Below are positions 44,835 through 54,788 of a stretch of DNA of 64,000 nt, piece after piece; position 1 is the first letter of the stretch, and each line of letters opens with the position of its first letter. The notes under the pieces are model-generated. The model was not told the DNA's origin and ran no database searches. It was given only the letters and a program-made list of their open reading frames with translations. The position numbers and the translations under genes were made by a program. Location: assembly GCF_050296195.1 (NCBI RefSeq), contig NZ_JBNKRB010000067.1; one strand, given 5' to 3'. The stretch comes from Gynuella sp050296195 (GTDB lineage: Bacteria; Pseudomonadota; Gammaproteobacteria; Pseudomonadales; Natronospirillaceae).

Positions 44835-45815
44835 ATGAACAGTAGCAAGACAAATATGCACGGCTTTACGCTGGTTGAAATTATGATTGCATTGACGTTG
44901 GGATTGATTTTAACGGCCGGTGTAATCGTAATGTTTACGGTTAATTCATCGACACAAAGAGTAGTGCAGGAAAATTCCCGTTTACAGGAAAATGCAAGAT
45001 TCGCGCTCAACGAAATAATGTTGAAATTACGAATGGTGAATTTCAGTGGCTGTAACTCCAATATTGATTTTTCCAATACAAAAGAGTTTCTGAATACGGC
45101 TGATGTCAGTGCCAGTAAAGCCTTTTATAACGATATTGTTACCAATGGCATGATAAACGTTTATAAAGATTCCACTGGTCTGCCGACAGCGCTCAGTTCG
45201 GACAGTGCTATTACTGAAGATATCAATGGTATTCAGTCTGACATGCTGGTGATTCGTGGAGTTGATGATCAGGGTGCTCAATTAGTGACTGCTCAAAATG
45301 GTGGTACTGATGGTGACATTCAAATAGCGAACACCGGTTATGTTGCAAAAGATGATACGTTGTTTTTGGCAGATTGTGAAAAAGCGGCGTTATTTCAAGC
45401 AGGAAATGTCAGTAACTCAGCAAGCACATCAACTATTTCTCTACGCCAAGCAATATCAAATACCGATATTTTCTATGATGATGCAATCCTGTATCAGTAT
45501 CAGGTTAATGTCTTCTATGTTGGTAAGTCTGATATAAAAAATTCCAAAGGACAGCCTATTCCAGCCCTTTATCAGAAAACCAACAGCGATAATCCTTTCG
45601 AACTTGCACAAGGTATCTCTGATCTTAATTTCAGTTTTGGCATTGATACTGATGATGATGGAAAGCCAAATAAATTCGTAGATGCGGGTGAGGTGAGTGC
45701 CTCAGAGTGGATAAATGTAACGGTTATCAAAGTACAGGTAACCGCAGTTCCGATTGAAGACATTGGAATGACGACTGGACGGGTTTTCTTTGCCACAGTG
45801 AGCTTACGAAATTAG
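44835..45815 (+). CDS. pilW: type IV pilus assembly protein PilW
   Basis: 326 residues. Prepilin leader ending MHG, then FTLVEIMIALTLGLILTAGVIVMF; the long globular domain (RLQENARFALNEIMLKLRMVNFSGC) is typical of PilW, the largest minor pilin. An Asp-rich loop (DTDDDGKPNKF) near residue 275 may bind calcium. It forms the tip complex with PilV, PilX and PilY1. Confidence 0.93.
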   Translation: MNSSKTNMHGFTLVEIMIALTLGLILTAGVIVMFTVNSSTQRVVQENSRLQENARFALNEIMLKLRMVNFSGCNSNIDFSNTKEFLNTADVSASKAFYNDIVTNGMINVYKDSTGLPTALSSDSAITEDINGIQSDMLVIRGVDDQGAQLVTAQNGGTDGDIQIANTGYVAKDDTLFLADCEKAALFQAGNVSNSASTSTISLRQAISNTDIFYDDAILYQYQVNVFYVGKSDIKNSKGQPIPALYQKTNSDNPFELAQGISDLNFSFGIDTDDDGKPNKFVDAGEVSASEWINVTVIKVQVTAVPIEDIGMTTGRVFFATVSLRN

Positions 45816-45826
45816 GGGATGTAAAC

Positions 45827-46354
45827 ATGCGAAGATCTCAACGGGGTGTTGCCCTGTTAATTGCACTGATTTTTTTGGTTGTGCTGACGCTAATTGGTTT
45901 GACATCGATGCGGACAGCTTCGCTTGAAGAGAAAATGACTTCCAACCAAAAAGATTATTATCTGGCGTTTGAAGCAGCAGAACTGGCTTTGAGAGCTGCT
46001 GAGACTCAACTAGCAGGACTAACCAGTCTGAACAATTTTTCCGCTTCGCCTACAAATGGCTTGTATGCGTTTCATTCACTGAGTTCGAAAGTATGGACGA
46101 CAGTCGACTGGAATAGTAATGCCATCAGTGTGACCGGGCTTGCCAAACAGACGACTGCCGAAGCCCCAAAATACATAATCGAATTTTTAACGACAATAAC
46201 GAAACCGGTCGATGATTTGAATATGGACAATGATACAGACAATAAAGTGGTTGGAGCGACATACAATATTTTCAGAATTACCGCTCGTGGTAAAAGTGGA
46301 CGTGGTGGTGTCGTATTTCTTCAGGAAAACTATGGTGTGAGGGGAGTAATATGA
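45827..46354 (+). CDS. pilX: type IV pilus assembly protein PilX
   Basis: 175 residues. Short leader MRRSQRG, then VALLIALIFLVVLTLIGLTSMRTASLEEKMTSN, lacking Glu5 as is normal for PilX, followed by a PilX C-terminal domain (YLAFEAAELALRAAE; RITARGKSGRGGVVFLQENYGV). It overlaps pilY1 by four bases (ATGA), pointing to coupled translation. Confidence 0.93.
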   Translation: MRRSQRGVALLIALIFLVVLTLIGLTSMRTASLEEKMTSNQKDYYLAFEAAELALRAAETQLAGLTSLNNFSASPTNGLYAFHSLSSKVWTTVDWNSNAISVTGLAKQTTAEAPKYIIEFLTTITKPVDDLNMDNDTDNKVVGATYNIFRITARGKSGRGGVVFLQENYGVRGVI

Positions 46355-49300
46355 AACGATTGTGGATACATGCATTATTGTTGTTATGGGCTTTTCCGGC
46401 TTATGCAGGTGAAGTTCTGCTCTCCGAAAATCCTTTGGAAGTACCTGTCGGTGTTGAGCCGAATATCGTTTTTGTGATGGATGATTCCGGCAGTATGAGT
46501 TGGGATGCCATGACCCAGACTTATAGCGCCAGCGGGTTATTTATAAATAACCAGCCTGGCGAAACTAACATATCAGATGCTGGTAACATTGTTAATGCGA
46601 CATATCCTAGTCGCTGGTGTTCAGGTGGCATTTGTACATGCCTGCCAAATAAAGGCTGGGGTGGCGGATATAGTTTGGTTGCTGCTTTTAATGGGATAAG
46701 AAGAGATGAATGCCGGGTTGCTGCTGCCAATTCATGGCGTTTTCGTAACTCTGATTTCAATCCCATGTATTATAACCCTTCTCGTACTTACGTTCCGTGG
46801 CCTGGACGTTCGGCATTTACATTTAATGGAGAACCAGTTCCTTATTCTGAGTTGATTGAAAAATTTAAACAAAGCAAAGGCATTGCTGATAATGTCTTGG
46901 TTGGTTTGGATGATCCCTATAATCCAACGGAATGGATGGATCTGACTTCGGATAGCATTTTTTTGGATAATAACGGAAATCGTGAAAGCCCGAATGGCAA
47001 TGAGTTGCGCTATTACGAGTGGCAAGATACTGATGGTGATGGTTATTTTGATAATTCAGATGCAATTACAGAAGTCAAAATTTCCACTCTGACGGCGACA
47101 GAAAAAGAAAACTTTCAAAACTGGTTTAACTTTTATCGCTCAAGAAAACTAGCTGCCAAGGGCGCGATTATGAAGGTCCTGGAAGATATGGCCAATGTCC
47201 GCGTTGGTTATACGGTGCTTAACAATTATTCCCGTGACAGTATGTCAGTCGCTAATATTAATGGTAGCCCTCTTTCGGTGGGCAATAATAAGTACAAGCT
47301 GTTTTCACACATTGGCCAAACTAAGGCTGATGGTAGTACACCATTGAGACAGGCTCTATATGAAACAGGGCAGTACTTTAGTTGTTCATCGACCGATAAC
47401 CGTTTTGGGAGTGGTGCCTGTCCTATATACACCGCCAATGATGGTGGCATGTGTCAGAAAAACTATGTAGTTCTGCTGTCCGATGGAGAGTGGTCGGGAA
47501 AATTGTCCAAGAACTTTGGCAATGTAGATCAAACAGGACGTTTTGCAGGAGGCAGTTTTGCTGACGATCAGAGCAATAGACTAGCTGATCTGGCCATGTA
47601 CTACTATCGCAATGATCTGCGCTCATCCTTGAGTGATAAAGTTTCCATATCAGACGTTGACTATGATCGTAGTAATCTGAGTAAGAATAACCAGGACTAT
47701 GTTATGCATCAGCATTTAAAAACTTATACCGTGGCGTTTGGGTTGCCATCAGGTGTGGATGAAAATGCGATTTATGACATGTATAAAAATAACGTAACTT
47801 CCTATTCCTGGGGAACCAACAAAGTTACCGATATGGTTCACGCTGCCTATAATGGCAGGGGGTTTTTCTATTCTTCCAATAACCCTGATGAGCTGACACG
47901 TAGTCTGAAAAATGCCTTTCTCAATATTCAAGGTGAGCAGAACGGTGCTTCAGGTATTTCTTTGAGTTCGCAATCAGTTAGCGAAGGAAAAGTGCGTTTG
48001 TTTCATGCAGTCTATACCGATGATTATACGGGTGAATTGGAAGGTATTCCCTATAAAGGTGATGTTCTGGACGAGAGTGCCAAGTGGCGGGCATCTGATC
48101 AGCTTGAAGCTTTAATTGAAGATCCTCAACAGAAGCGTAATGTCTATACCTACAACCCTGAATCCCATAAAGGGGTGGAGTTTGATTACGCTAATCTGAC
48201 CCAGACTCAGAAAGACTATTTTGAAACGGGCGTGTCCAATATGACGCTTCCGGCTAGTTATAATGGTAAAATTGGTGATGAGAGGGTTCGCTATATTACC
48301 GGTGATATCAGGAATGATGATCCGAACTACATCGGTAGCAATGAATCGGTAGGACAGTTACGAGACCGTAATGGTTATCTTGGCGATATTGTGAACTCGA
48401 CACCAGTGTTCGTCGGTTCGCCAGCCTATTCAAAAAAACGTGATTTTGGGATGTTTCCGACTGGCAAATACAACACCCATTACAATTCGTACCGTAACCG
48501 GAAACCTATGCTTTATGTAGGAGCGAATGACGGTATGTTCCATGGTTTTGATGCGAGTACCGGCAATGAACAATTTGCCTATGTTCCAAATATTGCCATG
48601 CCAAAGCTCTACGAATATACCTTGCCCTCCTATAACCACCAATTCTATGTTGATGGCACTCCGGCTGTTAGCGAAGCTTATGTCGGAAACAGTTGGAAAA
48701 CTATTTTGGTCAGTGGTTTAGGTGCCGGTGGAAAAGGTTATTTTGGCCTGGATGTCACAGATCCCGATAATCTGAGTGAAAACAGCGTGTTGTGGGAGTT
48801 TCCGGACAAGTTGTCTGATCTGGACGTTGGTGGAAATCAATCCTGCCTTGGTTACAGCTTTAGTAAGCCCACAATCGTCATGACCAACCAGGATGGAGGC
48901 AATGGAGAAAAGCGCTGGGCCGCAATCTTCGGTAATGGTTATAACGCAGCTGAATGTGGTGGTACAGGAAAGCATGAGTCTGCTTTATTCGTAGTGTTTC
49001 TGGATGGTTATAGCGCCACCGGAGGATGGGGAGTGGAAGGTAATAACTATGTCATCATTCCAACGGGCAATGATGAGTTCACCGTTGATATCGATACCGA
49101 CAATGACGGTAACAAGGAACGGGTAACTTATTCCAACGGTCTGGGAGAGCCCAGAGCAGTGGATACCAATGCCGATGGTGTTGTTGATTACATATATGCT
49201 GGTGACTATGCCGGAAATATGATGCGTTTTGACTTACGTGGAGATGTTAATCAGTGGTCATCAAAAACTCTGTTCAAAGCCAGTTACAACAGCGATCCGA

Positions 49301-50067
49301 CCAGCACATCCGCGGGAACATGGCAGCCGGTTGTGAATCAACCCGTCGCCATTCGCAATGATAAGGGGGGAATGGTTGTCATATTTTCTACTGGCAGCTG
49401 GATGAGTACTTCAGATGCGACTTCAAACGATATTCAGTCTTTGTATGGTGTTTGGGATACGCTTAATGACTCAGATTATCAAACTATTTTGACACCTCGT
49501 AGTCTTCAAGCGCAGCAACTGAGCAATCACGCCGATAGCATTAGTAACCGGCAGTACCGGACAGTCACAGACAAGTCTCTTGATTATTCGACGAACGGAT
49601 ATATGGGGTGGAAGATTGACTTCGACTTATGCCCATCGGCGACAGCTTGTGCTAAGGAAGATAAGGGGGAGCGAATTATTCGAAGAATGGTACTGGTGGA
49701 TGAAACCTTATTTGGCGTTACAACGATTCCTTCTGCAAATGTTATGTGTTCTACCGGAAATGGTGGTTGGCTGTTTGCGTTTAAAGCGTTGACAGGCGGC
49801 GAATCTCCGATAGGAACGGTTTTTGATATGAACGAAGATCAAAAATACGATGACAAAGACCAAAATAACAACCAGCAAAATGCTGCCATGACAACAGCGG
49901 GTTATGGAAACAGCGGTTCATCTTCGGACATATTGATTTATTTCAATGAAAACGGCGCCAATATTGGAACCCAGAATAAGGGCGAGCCAGCCAGCATTGG
50001 TGTGAATATCGGTCTTAGCGGTTTGACCGGAGAATTGTCCTGGAAAGAACTGGTGTCTGATAACTAA
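46351..50067 (+). CDS. pilY1: type IV pilus tip adhesin/biogenesis factor PilY1
   Basis: 1238 residues with a signal peptide (LLLWAFPAYA). The N-terminal half holds a VWA-like domain with MIDAS residues at 44-48 (DDSGS) and an Asp-rich loop DTDGDGYFD at 226-234 that looks like a calcium site. The C-terminal half (about 700-1150) is the PilY1 beta-propeller, with YVGANDGMFHGFDA, LVSGLGAGGKGYFGLDV and the regulatory calcium loop DTNADGVVD at 938-946. It controls pilus extension and retraction and adhesion, with the minor pilins encoded around it. No RGD motif is seen. Confidence 0.95.
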   Translation: MKRLWIHALLLLWAFPAYAGEVLLSENPLEVPVGVEPNIVFVMDDSGSMSWDAMTQTYSASGLFINNQPGETNISDAGNIVNATYPSRWCSGGICTCLPNKGWGGGYSLVAAFNGIRRDECRVAAANSWRFRNSDFNPMYYNPSRTYVPWPGRSAFTFNGEPVPYSELIEKFKQSKGIADNVLVGLDDPYNPTEWMDLTSDSIFLDNNGNRESPNGNELRYYEWQDTDGDGYFDNSDAITEVKISTLTATEKENFQNWFNFYRSRKLAAKGAIMKVLEDMANVRVGYTVLNNYSRDSMSVANINGSPLSVGNNKYKLFSHIGQTKADGSTPLRQALYETGQYFSCSSTDNRFGSGACPIYTANDGGMCQKNYVVLLSDGEWSGKLSKNFGNVDQTGRFAGGSFADDQSNRLADLAMYYYRNDLRSSLSDKVSISDVDYDRSNLSKNNQDYVMHQHLKTYTVAFGLPSGVDENAIYDMYKNNVTSYSWGTNKVTDMVHAAYNGRGFFYSSNNPDELTRSLKNAFLNIQGEQNGASGISLSSQSVSEGKVRLFHAVYTDDYTGELEGIPYKGDVLDESAKWRASDQLEALIEDPQQKRNVYTYNPESHKGVEFDYANLTQTQKDYFETGVSNMTLPASYNGKIGDERVRYITGDIRNDDPNYIGSNESVGQLRDRNGYLGDIVNSTPVFVGSPAYSKKRDFGMFPTGKYNTHYNSYRNRKPMLYVGANDGMFHGFDASTGNEQFAYVPNIAMPKLYEYTLPSYNHQFYVDGTPAVSEAYVGNSWKTILVSGLGAGGKGYFGLDVTDPDNLSENSVLWEFPDKLSDLDVGGNQSCLGYSFSKPTIVMTNQDGGNGEKRWAAIFGNGYNAAECGGTGKHESALFVVFLDGYSATGGWGVEGNNYVIIPTGNDEFTVDIDTDNDGNKERVTYSNGLGEPRAVDTNADGVVDYIYAGDYAGNMMRFDLRGDVNQWSSKTLFKASYNSDPTSTSAGTWQPVVNQPVAIRNDKGGMVVIFSTGSWMSTSDATSNDIQSLYGVWDTLNDSDYQTILTPRSLQAQQLSNHADSISNRQYRTVTDKSLDYSTNGYMGWKIDFDLCPSATACAKEDKGERIIRRMVLVDETLFGVTTIPSANVMCSTGNGGWLFAFKALTGGESPIGTVFDMNEDQKYDDKDQNNNQQNAAMTTAGYGNSGSSSDILIYFNENGANIGTQNKGEPASIGVNIGLSGLTGELSWKELVSDN

Positions 50068-50414
50068 TGACTAAGAGGCAAATGAATATGTTTGGTTTTT
50101 TCCTGAAGTCTGTGACTATGTTCTGGGTCTTGTGTCTGAGTATCAATGCTTTTTCTGCAGGCGTAATACCAGAAGGATACCCGGAGAGTGGTCAAGCAGT
50201 CAGAATCATGAGTATTGATACGGTTAACTATACGCTGGAAACCAGTGGTTATATTTTCAAAGTGAGCCGGAATGTATATGTCCGCTCAAAGGACGGTAAA
50301 AAGAAGTATTTGAGCGAGATCAATCGCAGAGCCACAGCTGTAATCGTGGTAGACGACAAGCAACAGGTAACCCAGATATGGGAAATGCCAGATAGTTTAT
50401 TCAAGGATTACTAA
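50067..50414 (+). CDS. PilY2-like small exported protein
   Basis: 115 residues from the ATG at 50067, which overlaps the pilY1 stop by one base; an ATG at 50082 has a better ribosome site (AAGAGG). Signal peptide (FFLKSVTMFWVLCLSINAFSA), then a small beta-rich domain (RIMSIDTVNYTLETSGYIFKVS; AVIVVDDKQQVTQIWEMP). Size and position between pilY1 and pilE match PilY2 of Pseudomonas, whose function is poorly known. The call rests on context more than on sequence. Confidence 0.7.
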   Translation: MTKRQMNMFGFFLKSVTMFWVLCLSINAFSAGVIPEGYPESGQAVRIMSIDTVNYTLETSGYIFKVSRNVYVRSKDGKKKYLSEINRRATAVIVVDDKQQVTQIWEMPDSLFKDY

Positions 50415-50416
50415 CG

Positions 50417-50896
50417 ATGAGATATGTAAACAGAGGCTTTACTTTGATTGAAGTTATGATTGTCGTTGCAATTATTGCGATTCTAGCGGCAATAGCAGTT
50501 CCTTCGTATCGTCACTATGTTGTGAAAACCTATCGCTCAGATTGTCAGATGGCGCTTGAAGGATTGGCAAATGCGATGGAGAGACATTACACCACGTCAG
50601 TACCTTCAACGTATGCGGGGGCCGCAAAAAATGGTGATACTGGTGCGCCAACGATTTTTGCATCTCAGGCTCCCGTCGATGGTGCAAACAAGCAATGTAA
50701 TTTAAGCATTGAGCAGGCAAATGCCTCAACATACACGTTGTCAGCTGTACCAATTAATAATCCATCATCAGGACAAGTCAGCGTCTTGGTGGGGGATGGG
50801 GTATCGACATTGAATTCCCAGGGCGTGCGTTGTTGGTATAAGGGTGATTCGGCTTATTCGGCGACCACATCCACTGTTTGTTCAAACTGGAAATAA
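50417..50896 (+). CDS. pilE: type IV minor pilin PilE
   Basis: 159 residues. Leader MRYVNRG, then FTLIEVMIVVAIIAILAAIAVPSYRHYVVKTYRSDCQMAL, the classic PilE N-terminus with Glu5. Cysteines near the C-terminus (RCWYKGD, VCSNW) could form the D-region loop. It is last in the operon, followed by a hairpin. It could be mistaken for a major pilin, but its place in this operon favours the minor pilin role. Confidence 0.92.
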   Translation: MRYVNRGFTLIEVMIVVAIIAILAAIAVPSYRHYVVKTYRSDCQMALEGLANAMERHYTTSVPSTYAGAAKNGDTGAPTIFASQAPVDGANKQCNLSIEQANASTYTLSAVPINNPSSGQVSVLVGDGVSTLNSQGVRCWYKGDSAYSATTSTVCSNWK

Positions 50897-50904
50897 GGAG
50901 TCCG

Positions 50905-50934
50905 TTAACCTGGCATAATCATGTGCCAGGTTAA
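50905..50934. terminator. hairpin after pilE
   Basis: Perfect 11-bp stem TTAACCTGGCA/TGCCAGGTTAA with an eight-base loop, between the convergent pilE and the second fimT-like gene. There is no T run, so intrinsic termination is uncertain. Confidence 0.55.
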
Positions 50935-50974
50935 TCAAACTGAAACCCATCCAGTATTTTGACGTTGAAGAACT

Positions 50975-51529
50975 TCAGCAACGAATCGATCTTGATGATG
51001 ACTGTCCATCCAAATGTTGATCTCTATCTTTGTCAATACCGGTCCACATCCTTCCCTGACGATTTATAATGACACCATAGGCTGGTACAAATGCTCTGCT
51101 GGAACAGATTGAAAATGTACCATTTTGGTTGGCTTTATGTGTGGTTCCGGTTGGATCGTATTGTAATGCATTGCTGTTTTTGACGGGGTTCCATAACAAT
51201 GTCACTTCCGGTAATGGATCATATTGTGAAACCATCGTGTCTTCCGGATCAAACACCCGATTCGCATTCTGATCATAGAAGATGGAATATCCTTTGCTCC
51301 ATAAGTCGGTACATTTGCCCTGAAACAGTGGGCACATAGTTACGGTTGTATTATTAAAAACGGCGCTTTCTCTGGCTGTTTGTATCTGATTTTGCAGAAT
51401 AAACAGAGCTGATTTGACTTTGTTGGTTTCTAAAAGTGTCGAAAATGCAGGCATTGCAACTGCTACCAGTATGCCTGCAACCGCGATGACCAGCATGAGT
51501 TCAATTACCGAAAATCCTTTTCCTTTCAT
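50975..51529 (-). CDS. second FimT/GspH-family pseudopilin
   Basis: 184 residues. Leader MKGKG, then FSVIELMLVIAVAGILVAVAMPAFSTLL with Glu5, and a GspH domain with four cysteines able to pair (CPLFQGKC; CSSRAF; terminal RC). An Asp-rich stretch DKDRDQHLDG near the end may bind calcium. It lies between the pilin operon and pilR, on the pilR strand with a 120-base gap. It is not a close copy of the gene at 43830, so it is a paralogue rather than a recent duplication. Confidence 0.88.
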   Translation of the reverse strand: MKGKGFSVIELMLVIAVAGILVAVAMPAFSTLLETNKVKSALFILQNQIQTARESAVFNNTTVTMCPLFQGKCTDLWSKGYSIFYDQNANRVFDPEDTMVSQYDPLPEVTLLWNPVKNSNALQYDPTGTTHKANQNGTFSICSSRAFVPAYGVIINRQGRMWTGIDKDRDQHLDGQSSSRSIRC

Positions 51530-51649
51530 GACAATATCCCTTTTTAATTTTTATCTGCCCGGAATACTGTCTTTACTTCTTATCGATCTCAATCAATGTT
51601 TTTAAAGTAGCGTGATTCTATACCCATGGTTTACTAAAACGATACTTCG

Positions 51650-53026
51650 TCATTCGAGCCCCAGTTTTTTAAGCTTATACCTCATAGCTCTGAAGGTGAT
51701 TCCCAGATTTTTGGCTGCAGCAGTTTTATTCCAACGTGTTGCCTCCAGAGCATCAGTTATAACCTTTCTTTCGATTGACTCGAGATAATCCTCAAGATTG
51801 CTGCCAGCTTCGTATTCGGGCGTCTCCAATGTGCCCAGGTGGCTGCCTGAACTTGCTGAGTTAGAAGAATCACTCCGCCGCAGGGCCAGATCTTTAGGCT
51901 CAATTTTGACGCCGTCTGACATGGCGAAAGCACGCTCCAGGATATTCTCCAGCTCTCGAATATTACCGGGAAAATCGTATATCTGCAGTGCTTCCTGAGC
52001 GCTTCTGCTCAGTTCTCTAGGGCGGACTCCATATGATGTGGCCAGTTTTTCGAGATAGTGATGGGCCAAAAGAGGAATGTCTTCAAATCTTTCCCGCAGC
52101 GGTGGAATATCCAATTGGATAACATTGATTCGATAAAACAGATCCTGACGGAAGTTCTGATCTTCTACTTCATCCAGCAGGTTTTTATGACTGGCGCTGA
52201 GTATTCTAACATTAACCGGCAATTCCTTTTGTGATCCTACCGGGCGGATGGATTTTTCCTGAATTGCGCGTAATAACTTCACCTGCATGTTAAGAGGGAG
52301 ATCGGCGACTTCATCCAGAAATAACGTGCCTCCGTTCGCTGCCTGGAAAAATCCCTCTTTGTCAGCAATGGCCCCAGTAAAGCTGCCTTTTTTGTGACCA
52401 AAAAACTCACTTTCCATCAATTCCGATGGAATGGCACCGCAGTTCACAGCAATAAATGGTTGCTCGGCTCGTGGTCCCTGGTTGTGAATATAGCGAGCAA
52501 TGAGTTCTTTTCCCGTGCCAGACTCTCCGTTGATAAACACCGCAGCCTGACTGCGAGCCAATTTTTCAGAATTTTCCAAAAGCTCTAAAAAAGGCTCAGA
52601 TTTGCCGATGAGATTACTTTGCCGGCTTGTTTCCTGCTCAGGCATACGGATCCGATTTGCCAGCTTAAGCGCAGAATGTACTAGATCTCTGAGTTGTTGC
52701 AGATCTACAGGTTTGGAGACAAAGTCAAATGCTCCTCGTTTTAGTGCGTCAATTGCGGAATCCATCGTGCCATGGGCAGAGATCACTGCAACTGGAATAT
52801 TACTGTATTTTTGCTGTATTGTTTCCACCAGATCCAGGCCATTTCCATCTGGCAGATTCATATCTGTCAGACAGATATGGATCTCTTTTTCCGCGAGTAA
52901 TTTTTGTGCTTGTGCCAGAGTGGTTGCAGCAATTGTTCCCAGCCCCATACGACCAAGGGTAATTTCCAGAAGTTCAACAATGTCCGGTTCGTCGTCTATG
53001 ATTAGTGCGGTTGCCAAGGTATCCAT
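51650..53026 (-). CDS. pilR: sigma54-dependent response regulator PilR
   Basis: 458 residues, NtrC family. Receiver domain (DDEPDIVELLE, phospho-acceptor Asp55 in LTDMNLPDG), AAA+ domain with GESGTGKE Walker A, the sigma54-contact loop as GSFTGA, and GGTLFLDEV Walker B, then a Fis-type helix-turn-helix (NKTAAAKNLGITFRAMRYKLKKLGL). It activates pilin gene transcription with RpoN. It is four bases after pilS, so they form one operon. Confidence 0.95.
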   Translation of the reverse strand: MDTLATALIIDDEPDIVELLEITLGRMGLGTIAATTLAQAQKLLAEKEIHICLTDMNLPDGNGLDLVETIQQKYSNIPVAVISAHGTMDSAIDALKRGAFDFVSKPVDLQQLRDLVHSALKLANRIRMPEQETSRQSNLIGKSEPFLELLENSEKLARSQAAVFINGESGTGKELIARYIHNQGPRAEQPFIAVNCGAIPSELMESEFFGHKKGSFTGAIADKEGFFQAANGGTLFLDEVADLPLNMQVKLLRAIQEKSIRPVGSQKELPVNVRILSASHKNLLDEVEDQNFRQDLFYRINVIQLDIPPLRERFEDIPLLAHHYLEKLATSYGVRPRELSRSAQEALQIYDFPGNIRELENILERAFAMSDGVKIEPKDLALRRSDSSNSASSGSHLGTLETPEYEAGSNLEDYLESIERKVITDALEATRWNKTAAAKNLGITFRAMRYKLKKLGLE

Positions 53027-53030
53027 AGTA

Positions 53031-54647
53031 TCATTCCATATATGTCAAACGGTTTGGGTGAGAAAATAATATCCTAAAACAGCATCCAATTGTTGCTGAT
53101 GAACCTTGTTCTGGTGGTTCTGCCAGCATGATTTGAGACTGATTTGTTTCACAAAGTTCCTTCGTAAGAAACAAGCCCAGTCCGGTACCTGTTTTTTCGG
53201 TGGTGAAGAAAGGTTCAAACAATTTATCGCGGTTTTCTGCTGAAATGCCCGGGCCGAAATCGATAACGTCGAGATATGGCTGGTTGTTGGCATTCAGTAT
53301 GCCGGCCACAATTTCAACTTCACAGCGCTCTCCAGCCATTTCACTATACCTAAGACCATTACTGATCAGATTGGTCAATACCTGTTGTAGATGTGAAGGA
53401 TCAAACTTGATCATCAGATCGTCAGCAACGCGCGTTTCGATTTTGGCATCTTTATGGGCTTCCTGAAAAATAACCAGAAAATCCATTAGCCAATCCTTTA
53501 AGCTAATAATTTCAGCATTGGATTCAGCACGACGCGACAACTGAAGAATGTTTTCGATAATCGTGTTCATCCGCTGAGAGTGATTCTTGATGATTTGAAT
53601 CATGCGGGCATCGGTCTGATCAATATTCGGCGACTCTTCCAGTAGCTGTGCTGCATGACTGATTGCTCCCAGTGGATTGCGAATTTCATGGGCAATACTG
53701 GCGGTAAAACGCCCCAAAGAAGCAAGCTTTAGCTGTTGGGCCTGCTGAGCGGTTTTACTGGTGTCTTCCATAAATATGATAACGTCGGAATCTTTATTAT
53801 TCTGCAGTGATGTGAAGTTCACAAAGACTTCGGGCATTTTGGGGTGAATTTTTATGATATGCGAAGCGATATGCTCCTGTTTCAGCCATTGTTGCAACAG
53901 TTCACATATTACGGGCGGTAACTTTTGGTTTTGGATGGATTTTGTTTCTGAGTCGGTAATCAAGCGTGCCGCGGCCTGATTGCTGGTATGAATGACTCCT
54001 TTAATTGAGCTCACTATGATGCCTGTGTGCATCCGCTGTAGGATAAGCTGGTTAGTAGCCTCAAGACTCAGTATGTTTTCTGCCTGGATTTCCGCCAGTT
54101 GCTCACTGGAACGGGTGCGGCTCATTAGATACTGAATGACGATTGTAGTAGCGAAAAACGCTAATCCGAGAAAGGCTGCCTGTTGTGGATTGTTCGGTGT
54201 AATGCCCGACAACAGTTCTGTATAGACCACCGAAGAGGTTGCGAAGGCTGCCAATAACAGGCTGTTTCTGAATGACAGAAACAATGTTCCCACCGCGACG
54301 CTGACAATAATGAGGTTGCCCAGGCCACTGGTGACACCACCAATGGTTTTCAGGGCCAATGTCAGTAGCATGATATCGGTTATCATAATTGCCAGGACAG
54401 ACGTTTGACTGAGTAGCTGTTTGACTGTGATGGTGATGGCAATCGCACAGAGGACCAGATAAAAGCCCAGGCTGACAATTATCGTTTCTCGGGCATTGTC
54501 GATGGAAAAGCTAAACGACAGCCATCCGAGTTGTATCATCAGAAAAAGCAGGCTGGCGAGAGCAATGCGGTAGAGATTGAAAAAGCTCATCAGCACGTTC
54601 TGACGGCGCCTGCTAAGGTTGGTAATGCTGACGGTTTGATTTTCCAT
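53031..54647 (-). CDS. pilS: sensor histidine kinase PilS
   Basis: 538 residues. About six N-terminal membrane segments (1-170), a PAS-like region, HisKA domain with SIAHEIRNPLGAISHAAQLL as phospho-acceptor His site, and HATPase_c (NLISNGLRYS; DFGPGIS; FFTTEKTGTGLGLFL). It senses pilin levels in the membrane in Pseudomonas and phosphorylates PilR, encoded next. The pilA target gene is not in the window. Confidence 0.94.
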   Translation of the reverse strand: MENQTVSITNLSRRRQNVLMSFFNLYRIALASLLFLMIQLGWLSFSFSIDNARETIIVSLGFYLVLCAIAITITVKQLLSQTSVLAIMITDIMLLTLALKTIGGVTSGLGNLIIVSVAVGTLFLSFRNSLLLAAFATSSVVYTELLSGITPNNPQQAAFLGLAFFATTIVIQYLMSRTRSSEQLAEIQAENILSLEATNQLILQRMHTGIIVSSIKGVIHTSNQAAARLITDSETKSIQNQKLPPVICELLQQWLKQEHIASHIIKIHPKMPEVFVNFTSLQNNKDSDVIIFMEDTSKTAQQAQQLKLASLGRFTASIAHEIRNPLGAISHAAQLLEESPNIDQTDARMIQIIKNHSQRMNTIIENILQLSRRAESNAEIISLKDWLMDFLVIFQEAHKDAKIETRVADDLMIKFDPSHLQQVLTNLISNGLRYSEMAGERCEVEIVAGILNANNQPYLDVIDFGPGISAENRDKLFEPFFTTEKTGTGLGLFLTKELCETNQSQIMLAEPPEQGSSATIGCCFRILFSHPNRLTYME

Positions 54648-54788
54648 TGAATGATTTATTGCTGCAGGTTATGCAGTCCCTTATTTTTTAAGTCAGTATA
54701 AAGCCAACATCAGGTTGTATTCCATTCGAATATCGTTGCAATCTGAGTGCCTTTGCGCAGAATACGGACTTGGTTTATTTGGAGTGGT

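Noticed and set aside
52390..52420. PilR sigma54 loop GSFTGA instead of GAFTGA
   Set aside because: This variant is usual in PilR orthologues as I recall them.
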